From Mastigamoeba balamuthi (Eukaryota > Evosea > Mastigamoebida > Mastigamoebidae): 55,914 nt of DNA. The translations under genes and the position numbers were made by a program. Below are positions 41,670 to 52,211 of the stretch, piece after piece. The stretch is taken from NCBI GenBank assembly GCA_902651635.1, contig CACRSC010000008.1, positions 219,755 to 275,668 of the forward strand, read 5' to 3'. Below the pieces are notes generated by a model that was not told where the DNA came from, did not search any database, and was given only the letters and a program-made list of their open reading frames with translations. Each line of letters begins with the position of its first letter. Positions within the stretch are counted from its first letter, which is position 1.

Positions 41670-43412
41670 ATGCCAGTGGCAGAGACTCCCGTAAGCCCAT
41701 GCAGCGGCAGAAGAGGTGTCCACCCACCTGCCGATGCCACTGTCGGCGCACCGAAGCACGGCACCAATGCCAGTAAGAGGCCGCCGTTAACGCGCACATT
41801 CGACATCTGCGCGCTGCTGGCGCTGCACGCCGCGGTTCGCGGGGACGAGAATGCCGCACGCCTGCTGGACCTGCCCCGGGGGATCCTCGAGGAGCTGGCG
41901 TCTGCCCGTGGGGAGTACGCGCAGCTCGGGTCCGCCGCGCAGGGCAGGGACGACACCGACCGCAGGCTGCGCGTCTTCGGCCGCGTGTGGAGGGCGCTGG
42001 GGTCGCTGCCGCACAGGGACAGCCACGCGCTGTTCCTGCCTCCCATATACCGCAAGAGCCCCGCGCTGCTGGCTCTGCTGCGGCAGCTCGTCGCGAGGTT
42101 CCGCATGCGCGAGCGCCTGCCGGGCCAGCCCTTTGACGCGGGGCACGCGATCGTCGGGGGCGTCGAGGGCACTGGCAAGACAACCATCGCCAAGGCGCTC
42201 GCGATCGCCGTCGCCGTCTGCTCGGACACGTACCTGATGCTCTACGTCGACTTCAGCAGCGGCCTCCTGCCGGTGTGCCCCATGTGGCTGGAGCGCGTCT
42301 TCGCGGAGGTCGTGCAGCGCCTCAACAGCGGCGACTTCTCGAGGAGCTTCGGCAGCCTGTTCGCGCGTGCCCTCGCCGAGCGCACCGAGCCGGGCTCTCT
42401 CAACGACGTCCTCGCGGACTGCGAGGAGAGGCATGGGCTTCACTTTGGTCTCATCGCAGACGAGTTCCAGCAGCTCATCGCCGAGGGCGCCACGCTGACG
42501 GACAACCGCGTGGCCCTCGTCAAGCAGACGGCCTCGTTCGCCAAGACGTGGCCTGGCGCGTTTGTCGTCATCACGGGGTCGTCCTCGAACCTGCGGTCGC
42601 GCCTGTTCGTTTCTGCTGGCCGCCCCTCTGCGTTCAACGCGTACCCGGACTTCAACCGCTCGCTGTGCGACTACTTCGCTGTGCCTGCCATGCGCGATGC
42701 CAAGTTGCTTTCCGAATACGTCGAGCACCGCTACGGGACTGCGCTGGACAGCGATGTCGTGGACAGGCTACTGCACTTCAGCGGAGGCATCGGCCGGATC
42801 GTGCACAGCCTGCATAGCGCGTGCGGGTTTGTCGGTATAGACGAATGCGATGCCAAGTCGTTCTCGCGGCAGAGGAGCCCTGCGGATGCTATGGCTACGG
42901 GTGGTTCGGTGGATGGTGACTTCTACGTGCTCGTCCAGTTGGTTCGGGAGCACCAATCGCTGAGCAGCGGCCCAGCAACACTCGAAGACGCGATCTCGTG
43001 TTGGCTGGAAGGCGAGAGGCGCAGCATCTCCCCGGATCTCGTGTCGATTCCCTACGCTACGTGCGTCGCGAGCCTTAGAAGCAGCGGGTTCCCGAAGCCA
43101 GAGGCGTCGATAGAGCAGTGGGCAGACTGTGGTCTCGTGTACATTGACGGCGATCGCAAGTCCGTTCAGTTCGCAAGGCCCGTCGATGCAGAGACGTACT
43201 TTGGGCAGCGCGAGGGGCCGTCCCCAGCGGACTACATGAGGCTCAGGGCGGTGATGATGAACGTGTTCTACAAGGAATCTGGGGTGGTCGCTGGGACTGC
43301 TCTCGAGGACTTAATGCGCCCCAGGATTGCCTCCAAAATCCCAAAAGTCCCGCTCACTGGGACTCCGATTAACAGTCCTTGCAGGCCAGGAATCACGCAG
43401 ATCAAACAGTAA
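41670..43412 (+). CDS. P-loop NTPase, Crinkler-like in appearance
   Basis: 580 residues from ATG 41670, open to TAA 43410-43412. Walker A is GGVEGTGKTTIAKAL, preceded by LFLPPIYRKSPALLALLRQL; a Walker B-like strand is HFGLIADEFQQLI and a sensor-like strand is GAFVVITGSSSNLRS. The C-terminal half is helical with no known motif to me. Large P-loop ATPases with this PPIYR/FDAGH layout occur in Crinkler and related effector-like families of protists and fungi; that link is tentative. An alternative start at ATG 41532 (MESLLLWVDATGPDDLMTYE) could be joined by a phase-compatible 93-nt intron (41612-41704), adding an N-terminal module. Codon bias weakens toward the 3' end. Confidence 0.65.
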   Translation: MPVAETPVSPCSGRRGVHPPADATVGAPKHGTNASKRPPLTRTFDICALLALHAAVRGDENAARLLDLPRGILEELASARGEYAQLGSAAQGRDDTDRRLRVFGRVWRALGSLPHRDSHALFLPPIYRKSPALLALLRQLVARFRMRERLPGQPFDAGHAIVGGVEGTGKTTIAKALAIAVAVCSDTYLMLYVDFSSGLLPVCPMWLERVFAEVVQRLNSGDFSRSFGSLFARALAERTEPGSLNDVLADCEERHGLHFGLIADEFQQLIAEGATLTDNRVALVKQTASFAKTWPGAFVVITGSSSNLRSRLFVSAGRPSAFNAYPDFNRSLCDYFAVPAMRDAKLLSEYVEHRYGTALDSDVVDRLLHFSGGIGRIVHSLHSACGFVGIDECDAKSFSRQRSPADAMATGGSVDGDFYVLVQLVREHQSLSSGPATLEDAISCWLEGERRSISPDLVSIPYATCVASLRSSGFPKPEASIEQWADCGLVYIDGDRKSVQFARPVDAETYFGQREGPSPADYMRLRAVMMNVFYKESGVVAGTALEDLMRPRIASKIPKVPLTGTPINSPCRPGITQIKQ

Positions 43413-43660
43413 AGCTGGACAGGCTGGTCAACTGCAAACCGTGCAACGCCATTGTGAGGCCAAAGTCGATTGGCCCGCGTGGTATTGGAATTGATATATG
43501 GTGGGGAGCAGAGCGACGTCAATCCCCAAAGCAAAGGGGGCCAATCACTTGTGTTGGATATCCCCCAGATATCCATCCGTGTGGAAAATATCTCAGTGAC
43601 AGAGAAGAGGCACTCCGTTGCAGCACAGAGGCCCACCCGCCCACAGCCCACCGCAGCCCC

Positions 43661-46600
43661 ATGTCCGAACCTGCGCCGCGTTACCGGCACCCGCGCCCCA
43701 CCCCCCGCCGCAGCCGCACCGGCGGCATCAGCGCCACCGGCCGTAACGCCTCGGCGTCGCCGCCCGCCGAGCCCGCGCCCCCGTCGTCGTCGCCGTCGCC
43801 CTCTGCGTCGCCCGCCCCGCCCCGCCCGCGCCTCTGCATCGTCCGCCCCGGCCACAGGGACGCCGCCGCCGCTGCAGTCGCGCAGGCACCGGCGGCAGCG
43901 AGCCCCGGGCCCGCGTGCGTGGCGGCGGCGGCGCCGGTGGCCGAGAGGAGCGAGCTCGACGAGAACATCTCCAAGGAGCTCAGGACGCGCTCCTACGACT
44001 GCATGATCTGCTGCGACGTCATCAGGGCACGCGTCACACCCTCCCCGTGTCGCGTCAGGCCTCTCCCCCCCCGCGCACACGTCACTTCCCCCCCCTGCCA
44101 GAATCGCTCGGGGACGCCGCAATCAGTTGCAATATTCGCTGTGGCGTCACGATTACGGGTTTGGGGCTTTGGTCCCTCTTCAGTTTTTCGTGCACTGCGC
44201 TGAAAATCGAAGGCGGCGGCAATTGACTCTGGTGGCGCCCGCGCAGAGGAACGACGAGATCTGGGAGTGCAGGAACTGCTGGGCGCTGTTCCACGTGCGC
44301 TGCGTCTCCAAGTGGGCCGCCGCCGAGCTGGCGCCCTCGGCCCCCGCGAGCGCGCCGCCGCCCAACAGCCTCGCGGCCGCCGTCCTGCGCTCGCAGTCGC
44401 CCGCCGCGCGGTCCGCGAGCCCGCACGCCCCCGAGGCCTCGTGGCGCTGCCCGGGCTGCCGCAGCGCGCAGCAGCAGCGCCCGCGGGCGACGTGCTTCTG
44501 CGGCAAGTCGGACGGGGCCCCGCAGGCGGGCTACCACGAGCCGCACTCGTGCGGGCAGCTCTGCGGCCGCTCGCGGCCCAACTCGACGTGCCCGCACCCG
44601 TGCACGCTCGTCTGCCACCCGGGGCCCTGCCCCCCGTGCCCCGCGCTGGGCGCCCTCTACGCGTGCCACTGCGGCAAGCTCGAGCAGCGCCTCCGCTGCG
44701 GCGAGCCCGTGCCGACGGGCGCCGCGCGCTCGTGCGGCGCCGTCTGCGGGCGCGCGCTCGCGTGCGGCAAGCACACGTGCGAGGCCACGTGCCACGCCGG
44801 CGACTGCGCCCCGTGCGCGCGCACGGAGCGCCAGCGCTGCTACTGCGGCGCCAGCGCCGAGCAGCGCCCGTGCGGCAGCGGCGCCGCGTGGGCCTCGGCC
44901 GCGGGCGACGTGCGGATGTTCTCGTGCGGGCGCCCCTGCGGCCGCAAGCTCGCGTGCGGCAACCACACGTGCGCGCGCGAGTGCCACGCGGGGCCCTGCG
45001 ACGAGTGCGCGCTGCTGCCGTCCAAGGTCTGGACGTGCCCCTGCGGCAAGACGCTGCTCTCGAAGCTCCTCGCGCAGCCGCGGGCCTCGTGCGCGGACCC
45101 CGTGCCGCTCTGCGACAGCCCGTGCGGGCGCACGCTGCCCTGCGGCCACGTGTGCGCCGAGCGCTGCCACAAGAAGCCCTGCCCGCCCTGCGACGTCGTC
45201 GTGCAGCGCCGGTGCCGCTGCGGCGCCAAGACGCTCGACGTGCCGTGCCACGTGGCGACGGCGGCGCCCGGCGGCGAGCTGCTCTGCGACACGCCGTGCA
45301 AGGCGCGCATGTCGTGCGGGCGCCACACGTGCGGGCAGCTCTGCTGCGCCTCGCGCGCCGACAAGGGCGACGCCGCGGGGCTGCACATCTGCACGCGGCA
45401 GTGCGGGCGCATGCTGGGCTGCCACAAGCACCGCTGCGACCTGCTCTGCCACGCGGGCAAGTGCCCGAGCTGCATGCTGCTCGTCGACGAGGCCCCGCGC
45501 TGCCGGTGCGGCCGCACCACCATCCCGGGCCCCGTGCTCTGCGGGACGCCGCCGCCGCAGTGCTCGCTGCCGTGCTCGGCGCGCAGGCCCTGCGGCCACG
45601 TCGACGTGCCGCCGTACACGCACACGTGCCACTTTGGCGAGTGCCCCCCGTGCTACGCGCTCGTCGACCGCATGTGCGCGGGCGGCCACGAGATGCGCCA
45701 CAACGTGTTCTGCCACCTGAAGACCATCTCGTGCGGGCGGCCGTGCGGCAAGCCGCTGCCCTGCGGCCACACGTGCAAGAAGCCCTGCCACGCGGGCGCG
45801 TGCCCGGCAGAGTGCACGCAGCCCTGCCAGGAGCGCAGGAACGAGTGCGAGCACGCGTGCGGGGCGCCGTGCCACCCGGGGGCCCCGTGCCCCGTGGGCA
45901 ACGCGTGCCAGGAGAACGTTGTCGCCAAGTGCCCCTGCGGCAGGCGCAGCGCGGTGCTCAGGTGCCTGCACGACGAGCGCGGCGGCCCGGGGTCGCCGCG
46001 CGAGCTCGAGTGCGACGACGACTGCGCGCTGTCGGCGCGCAACAGGCGGCTGGCCGAGGCGCTGGGCATCAGGCCGACGGCCGGCGAGGCGCCGTCGTAC
46101 TCGGAGTTCCTCATACAGTTTGGCGTGCAGTTCCCCGAGTTCACCCAGAAGCTCGAGAAGTTCCTGGAGGGCTTCGTCAAGAGCTTCGCCAAGTGCGCCT
46201 CCCCGCTCCCCCCGCACTCCTCCTCCGGCCGCGCAGCTGGGCGGGGACTGACGTTGCTGTGGGGCGCAGGAGCACGGTGCTGCAGGACCTCGACGGGCAG
46301 CAGCGGCAGTGCGTCTTCCAGATCTCCAAGTACTACGGCATCCTGGCCCTCGTGGAGGGCAGGGACATGCGATGCGTCAACCTGCTCAAGACCATTGACA
46401 GCCGCGTGTACGCCGCCCGCCGCCCCGCCTGCCCTTCCCTCTCAGCTCAGCTCGAGGAGCCCCCACGGTAACGAGCGGAGCGGCCCTGCAGGCCTGGGAT
46501 ACCGCTGTCGGCGGTGGCCGCGGGGTTCAAGGGCAAGGTGGGCCCTCTGCCGCAGCCCGAGCGGCCCAAGCTGGAGGACGAGGACTTCTTCCAGCTGCGC

Positions 46601-46844
46601 GTCAGCGGCCCGACGGCCATCGACGTCAGCGTGATCCACGACCTGCTGCGGACCATCCAGGGTGAGCCCAGCCCCGCAGCTCAGCAGAGCACCCCACTGA
46701 CGATGTGCTGGCGCCGCAGGGCACTACCGATTGGTCCAGATCGACAAGAGGTCGGTGCTGCTGCTCTTCCGCACCGAGGAGAGCGGAAGGCTCGCCTCGA
46801 GGCTGCTCGCCCCTGCGCAGCTCGACATCAGCGCCGCGCACTGA
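43661..46844 (+). CDS. NFX1-type zinc-finger protein
   Basis: Six exons (43661-44032, 44247-46192, 46270-46405, 46451-46467, 46492-46661, 46720-46844) join in phase to 921 residues. The order is that of NFX1/NFXL1/shuttle craft: a Pro/Ala/Ser-rich start, a RING-like PHD module (YDCMICCDVI joined across intron 1 to RNDEIWECRNCWALFHVRCV), then about ten NFX1 zinc fingers of the CG-H-x-C...C-H-x-G-x-C-x-x-C type (GCHKHRCDLLCHAGKCPSC is typical), and an R3H-like region (FVKSFAKSTVLQDLDGQQRQ, ISKYYGILALVEGRDM). Exon 4 is only 17 nt and the intron after it only 24 nt; without it the reading frame does not connect. Likely nuclear nucleic-acid-binding regulator or E3 ligase. Its stop is 99 nt from that of the convergent next gene. 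Confidence 0.9.
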
Positions 46845-46943
46845 GGAGCACATCAAACAGCAGCGCGCACGCAGTGCCAACACGGGACTCAGACTTTTGC
46901 TTTATTACCGCCGCGTGTGGGAAGAGGGGAGGGGAGGAGGCCC

Positions 46944-48681
46944 TTAGCTGCTCGCAAGGGTGAGGGGGCTGCCCAGGTAGAGCTGCTGCTTGACGAGGAT
47001 GTGCCGGATGGCGCGGTACTGCTCGCTGTGCATCCGCTGCGTGTACTCGTCGACGAACTCGCGGGCGCGCAGCTCGGCGGTGGAGATGGCGTTGCAGTAG
47101 CACTGCGCCGTCGCGGTGCCGCCGCCGGCGACGACGACGTCGATGGCCCTGCGGCAGTAGTGGCCCTTGGAGACGCCCTCGTACTCGTCGAGGCCCGCCA
47201 GCGTGTGCCCGTCGACGGCCCAGAGCTCTCCGCGGACGCGCTTGCCCTCGCCGGCCATGTCGCCCAGCAGGTAGGGAACGCCGCACTGCCCGACGACCAG
47301 CGGGTAGCGCTCGGCCGTCGTCGCCTCGCCCACGAACCGCGAGCGCGAGAGGAACTTGCGGTTCCAGTGGAACCCGCGCTTGAGCGTCCCGTACACGAAC
47401 AGCGCGTGGGTCTCTGCTGGCTTGGACTGGTCGGCCAGCGGGGCAGAGCCCACGGCCGCAGCGAAGAAGGAGCGGTAGTGCTCCACGTCCTGGGCCCAGC
47501 GGTCCTCCCAGTTGCACTCGACGAGGAGGTCGAGCTGCGGGTACTCGTCGCTGCGCAGGCGCAGCTGCAGGGGCCCGTTGCGCAGCTGCTCGCCGTCGGT
47601 CTTCCAGCTGAACAGCGCGGGGCCCGTGCACTCGAGGAACGGCGACAGCTCGATCAGGACGACCCTGTCCGCGCCGCCCTCGCCCGCGCCCGGCATCACC
47701 CCGACGTCCATCACGTACGCGTCCTCGCCGACGTGCGCGTGGACCTCGCGCCAGAACTCCACGACGACCTTCTCGATGCGCTCCTGTGGTGCGTTGCGCG
47801 CTCCTGTGAGCCCCGGACGCCACGGCAGTAGCGGACAGCGGACCCTGAGGGCGTGCAGGTGCGGGTAGACGCAGTAGTGGTCGTACTGCGAGATGGCGGT
47901 GAGGGCCCCGCGGTGCACGAACGCGCGGAACTCGAGGTCGTACGTGAGGCGCGGCTCCCAGCGGCGGAGGACGAGCTGCTCGGGCTCCCCGAACTCGAGC
48001 CAGTCGCGCAGGTCCGCGTAGGCGCGCTCGCTCGTCAGCAGCAGCGACATGGCCTCCTCCCCGGACCTCACGCGCAGCCACCCGACCCGCGCGACGGCCC
48101 GCAGCTTCGTGTTGGCCCCGGCGGGTGCCCCGGAGCGCAGCAGGCGCTCGAGCTCGGCGGCGTAGGCGTCGCGGACCGACTGGCGGTCGAGGGGCTCCGC
48201 GTCCTTGACGCTGCGCCCGCAGAGCCGCAGGAACGCGCCCGTCTCGGCGAAGCTCTCGCAGACCTCCCTGTCCACGAGGCCCTCGAGCTGCCGCAGCTCG
48301 GCCACGTCCTCCGCCCTCAGCCTGCCCTGTTGTGGTCGCTGGGCGGTAAGCTGGGCGCTCTCAGTCCAGTCCGCGGAAAGGCCGCACCTGACGGCCCAGG
48401 AAGCGGCCAGAGTAGTAGTTGACGACCGCCTGGGCCTCCTGCGTGTGGGGCATCGCTGAGGGGGTCAGGGGCGTGCGGACGGAGAGAGGCAGGGGAGGGT
48501 GGCGGGCAGGCACGGGGCGAGTGAGCGGGATGAAGACGGTGGGGAACGTGTAGCGGGCCAGGGACGGGTACCAGACGTCGATGTCGAAGGCGAGGTTCTC
48601 CTGGCGCAGGCGGTGCTCCGAGCTGATCTCCAGCATCCAGCGCGCCCTCTCCTCTGCTCCGGCTGGCCTGCTGCTCGCCAT
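46944..48681 (-). CDS. CDC123 domain fused to gamma-glutamyl cyclotransferase domain
   Basis: Exon 1 (48681-48388), an in-phase 61-nt intron, then 48326-46944, inside which a 60-nt segment (47784-47843, GTCCGC...CCACAG) is a probable frame-neutral intron; about 538 residues. N-terminal two-thirds: CDC123/D123 (FDIDVWYPSLARYTFPTVFI, WEPRLTYDLEFRAFVHRGAL, ISQYDHYCVYPHL, VVLIELSPFLECTGPALFSW), an ATP-grasp chaperone for eIF2 assembly. C-terminal third: GGCT/AIG2-like (ALFVYGTLKRGFHWNRKFL and AGLDEYEGVSKGHYCRRAI, whose Glu is the expected catalytic acid). I know of the two as separate proteins; the join is one continuous frame with no stop. The Pro-rich loop after FIPLT may contain a misread intron. 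Confidence 0.85.
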
Positions 48682-49212
48682 GGGGCTCGCTCGGCTGAGA
48701 TCAGGGCCGTCTCAGGACAGCCCACTCAAAATTAGCTCAAACCCGGTGATCAACTGCGCTGGCTCGGGATTTCAAGTAACAGGCCGTTGTGATCTTGGGC
48801 GCTTGATCTTTCTTCCCTTCTCGCGTGTCGTTTTTCTTCCCGACGTCACTCGGATGATCACGTCAGTTCAGCGGAGGTGTGGGCAAATGCCGTGCCTACT
48901 TCTCTCTCCTTCCTGGCAGTTTCCGTTGCGGGTTCTGCCGTGTTCTCTCGGCAGCCCTGCTCAGCGAAATCACCCTCTCCGGGTGCGGGTTTGTATGCAC
49001 GTTTTTCTCGTCTGGATGGGTGGACTTCTGCTCCGGTGTGGGTGCTACGGCGTAATACCCTGTAGCACAGAAAACAGACACCCGGTGATAACGGCTGGGC
49101 AGAGAGCTTTGCGTTGCGTTGTTTTTCCTGTGAGCTGCGAGCGCCATCAGCGCGGGCACTGAGTCGGAGCGGCCGGGCTGGAGGGTCAGGGGGGCGCCGC
49201 CTCGCGGGGTGC
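48682..49212. other. Intergenic region without a supported gene
   Basis: T-rich patch at about 48800-48840; otherwise nothing. It contains the promoter of the CDC123-GGCT gene and the 3' end of macin-like gene 2. Confidence 0.5.
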
Positions 49213-49497
49213 TCACATGCCGCACGAGGGCTTGTTGTCGCCGGACCACGTGCCGTGGCACTGGCACTGGTAGGCCTTGATGGGGAAGCCCATGCACGTG
49301 GTGCTGCCCGTCTCCTTGCAGCTGCCCGTCGCCGCGTTGAAGCAGCCCTGGCAGTGCGTCGCGCAGTCCTGCCAGAGGACGCCCGTCGCAGGGGCGCTCC
49401 AGCCGGTGCACCTGCTCCAGGCCTCCCAGCAGTCCCACGCGTTGGCCGACGACGCCGCGAGCAGCACGGCCACGAGGACGACAGTCAGGGTGCGCAT
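49213..49497 (-). CDS. Macin-like cysteine-rich secreted peptide 2
   Basis: 94 residues, single exon, ATG at 49497. Signal peptide about 1-20 (ending SSANA), mature part beginning WDCWEAWSRCTGW. The ten cysteines have the same spacing as peptide 1, and TGVLW between cysteines 2 and 3 is kept. Between the signal peptide and the last cysteine it is much closer to peptide 3 than to peptide 1, so 2 and 3 are the younger pair. Loop residues between cysteines 6 and 8 differ among the three, as is common in host-defence peptides. Target and activity are inference. Confidence 0.82.
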   Translation of the reverse strand: MRTLTVVLVAVLLAASSANAWDCWEAWSRCTGWSAPATGVLWQDCATHCQGCFNAATGSCKETGSTTCMGFPIKAYQCQCHGTWSGDNKPSCGM

Positions 49498-51199
49498 GTT
49501 CGTTTGTTGCTTGTGTGGCTGCAGACAGCTCGGTTATGAGTGTGATGCGTCAAACGTCACCCGCCGGGCCCGGTTTTGATCGCACTTGTGCCGCGAATTT
49601 CGCAAGAACGTCCCCGGTGACGTCGCCAGAAGTATGGATCCACACGAAAACCGCTCGAGAAACAGAGAGTCGCTGGTCCTGCTGTGGCTCCCGGCGTTCC
49701 TGCGACACGCTGGCGCGCTGTGACGTGTCCTCAGGACCTGGGGGACAGTGCTCAGGGCATCGCGGGGCAGGTATGCAGGGTGCATGAGGTCACCGGGTCT
49801 CCCCCACCCGCTCTACCGGGCAATGCCAGGCCGAGCGGATTTCCTGAGCGATGACGTCGTGTTCAGACACACGTGCGTTTGGAGAACGCCGGGGCTGCAG
49901 AACGGGCCCGAGACGCGAAGACGTGGCCCGATGCGGTATCGCGGATTAGCCGCGGGCCCAACCGCTTTGTCGAGCACTCCCGATGAGACCCGGGGGCCAT
50001 CCTCCTTTGGTGGTGCTCACTGCTGTGCACCTCACACAAGACGGCCCACTGCTCAACGGCCTAAGGCTGGTGTACCTGCCGCTGTGCGACCCCCGAAGTC
50101 GGGGGCACTGAGAGAGAGGGCGCAGGGGCTCTGCGAGTGGCTCTCGGTCTACGGTGCCTCATCGATTGCCTAGGGGCACTTCTGGCTGTTCCCTGCGCGG
50201 CTACCCGGAGGTCTCAGCACTCACGCTCGCCCCGAGTACCCATCGCAGGCGAGTGAGTCGGCCGCCCTCTGCAGCACCGAGGCACTGGCATCCTAGTACC
50301 AGGGCTGGCCGGCACAGCACATGGCGAGGCAGGGTTTCCTGCAGTGAAACAACGTGCTCATATTTACCCCTCGCAGTGGGCCACAGCTGCAGTCACTGGG
50401 CAGAGGGCACGCTGGGACTACCGACCCACCCCCCCACCCCCCTGCAGGCCACAGGTCGGAGTCGCTCGTTTGTGGCTCACAGGCATCCCTGAAGCTGAAC
50501 GATAAGAGATGTCCCCGCAAATACTAAAGAATGAAAGAAGGGGGTTGGGGGATGAGACCTCGAGGGAAGGGGAATGGGGGTAAAGAAGGGCGCTGAAGAA
50601 ATACTGCGTCTGCGATTGCCGCACCACTGATTCGCCTCTTCGTTGGCATTACTCACATCCAATTGATTCACTTTGAAGTTCCACGAGCCTTACAGAATTT
50701 TCTCGTATGCAATTTTCCCGGGCAATATCACCTCCTTTGCACCCCGTTTCTCTCTTTCGCTGAATGGCGTGCGCATTCACCCTGGGAAGGATAAGCAGGT
50801 GCCTGGGTTTCGTGTGATCTGTGCTCGTGGTGTTTGCACCGGTGTGTGCTCTCAGCGCGCGGGGCATCTGGAGGTGGGGCATCTCCTCTATTCCGCGTGC
50901 CGATAAACACAGCACACCCTCGGCTCGATCGACTGCCACGCTGGGGTATGGAGGCAGGCGGCAATAGCGATTTCTCTGCTCTCGCACAGGCAGTTAGTTC
51001 ACTACCAGCCACCCAGTGGGGGTGCTTGAAACGACGGCATAAGTGCAACGCGGCCACGTGTGTCTGTTCTCTCTGTGCAGCACTCTGGCGGTTTCGTATT
51101 TATTTGTGAGTGTGCTACTGAGGCCACTGACGGTGTGGGGGAGGCGGGGCCCACAACCCCGCTGAAGCCCCGTGGGCTGGCTGGCTTTGCTGGCTGGGC
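49498..51199. other. Intergenic region between macin-like genes 2 and 3
   Basis: About 1.7 kb with no supported gene. It has TCCAATTGATTC at 50658-50669 and A/G-rich sequence at about 50525-50600. No macin-like cysteine pattern was found in any frame here. Confidence 0.45.
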
Positions 51200-51484
51200 T
51201 CAGGTGCCACAATCGGGCTGGTCGTCGCCGGACCACCTGCCGTAGCACTGGCACTGGTAGGCGTCGATGTGGAAGCCCATGCACGTGGTCTGCCCGCTGA
51301 TGCGGCACGTGCCCCCGGCGGCGTTGAAGCAGCCCTGGCAGTGCGTGTTGCAGTCCTGCCAGAGGATGCCCGTCGCAGGGGCGCTCCAGCCGGTGCACCT
51401 GCTCCACGCCTCCCAGCAGTCCCACGCGTTGGCGGACGACAGCAGCAGCACGACGGCAACCACAACAACGGCAGAGACACGCAT
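51200..51484 (-). CDS. Macin-like cysteine-rich secreted peptide 3
   Basis: 94 residues, single exon, ATG at 51484. A Val/Leu-rich signal peptide (about 1-20, ending SSANA) precedes a mature part beginning WDCWEAWSRCTGW and identical to peptide 2 to just past cysteine 2, with TGILW and the same ten-cysteine spacing. The C-terminal part is more acidic (GDDQPDC) than in peptides 1 and 2 (SDKPAC, DNKPSC), so net charge differs among paralogues. The neighbour on the right is pectate lyase 3, as pectate lyase 1 neighbours peptide 1. Confidence 0.82.
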   Translation of the reverse strand: MRVSAVVVVAVVLLLSSANAWDCWEAWSRCTGWSAPATGILWQDCNTHCQGCFNAAGGTCRISGQTTCMGFHIDAYQCQCYGRWSGDDQPDCGT

Positions 51485-52211
51485 TTTGTCAGCTCGCGGT
51501 GTGTTACGTTGTGGACAGACCCGACACGTCACTGCGGGTTTTGAGAACGCGTGGGGCGGGGAAATTCCCACGAACCTCCCCTTCTGATCCGCGCGGTGGC
51601 CGTTGGGCGCCCCACCGGCGGGCATTGCCCACGGCTTGCTCCTCCTCCCCTCGTCCGGCCCTCCGAGCGCCCTCCCTCTGGTGCGCCTGGCCATCGGGTG
51701 TCCAGACCCACGCAGCGGGCCCCGTGCGATGGCCCCGCTGTCTCTGTCGCTCTGTCGAGCGTTCCGTTGCTGTACATCTCCGCACCGCAGAGGGGAAGGG
51801 GATCTGCTCTGGAATGCGGCCGTCTCTCCCTGCCTTTTTGCAGGACCGTGGCCCTCCAAGGCCGCGCCTCCGCACGAGCCTGCGGGTGCTCCTGGTGGCG
51901 CGAATGCAGCGCGTGCGTCCACGTTGGCACGGACGCTGTGCATAGCGAGGGCGCAGGGGTGGGTGTCGCCTGGCGAATGGGCCGCTCTCATTCACTCGGC
52001 CGTGCTGTCTCGCCTCCTACCCCCCACCCCCACGTGGGTGGGTTTCCCCACCGTCTCAGTTGCACGCAGCCCTGGCGGGCGGTCTCCGTTTCAGCTCAGA
52101 AGTCCGCGTTAAGAGAGGCATGTCGGAAAAGAGATGATTGACATGTTTATTCGAGGGGGGTGGCAGGGCCCATTGGCCGTCCGCCACTGCCCTCAGGTGG
52201 TCTGCCCTGGC
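51485..52211. other. Intergenic region without a supported gene
   Basis: Frames on both strands are open for up to 200 codons, but codon bias and content are those of GC-rich non-coding DNA. Promoter of peptide 3 at the left, 3' end of pectate lyase 3 at the right. Confidence 0.45.

Noticed and set aside
44082-46217. 711-codon minus-strand ORF opposite the NFX1 gene
   Set aside because: Ala/Arg-rich shadow of the zinc-finger exon; no independent motif.
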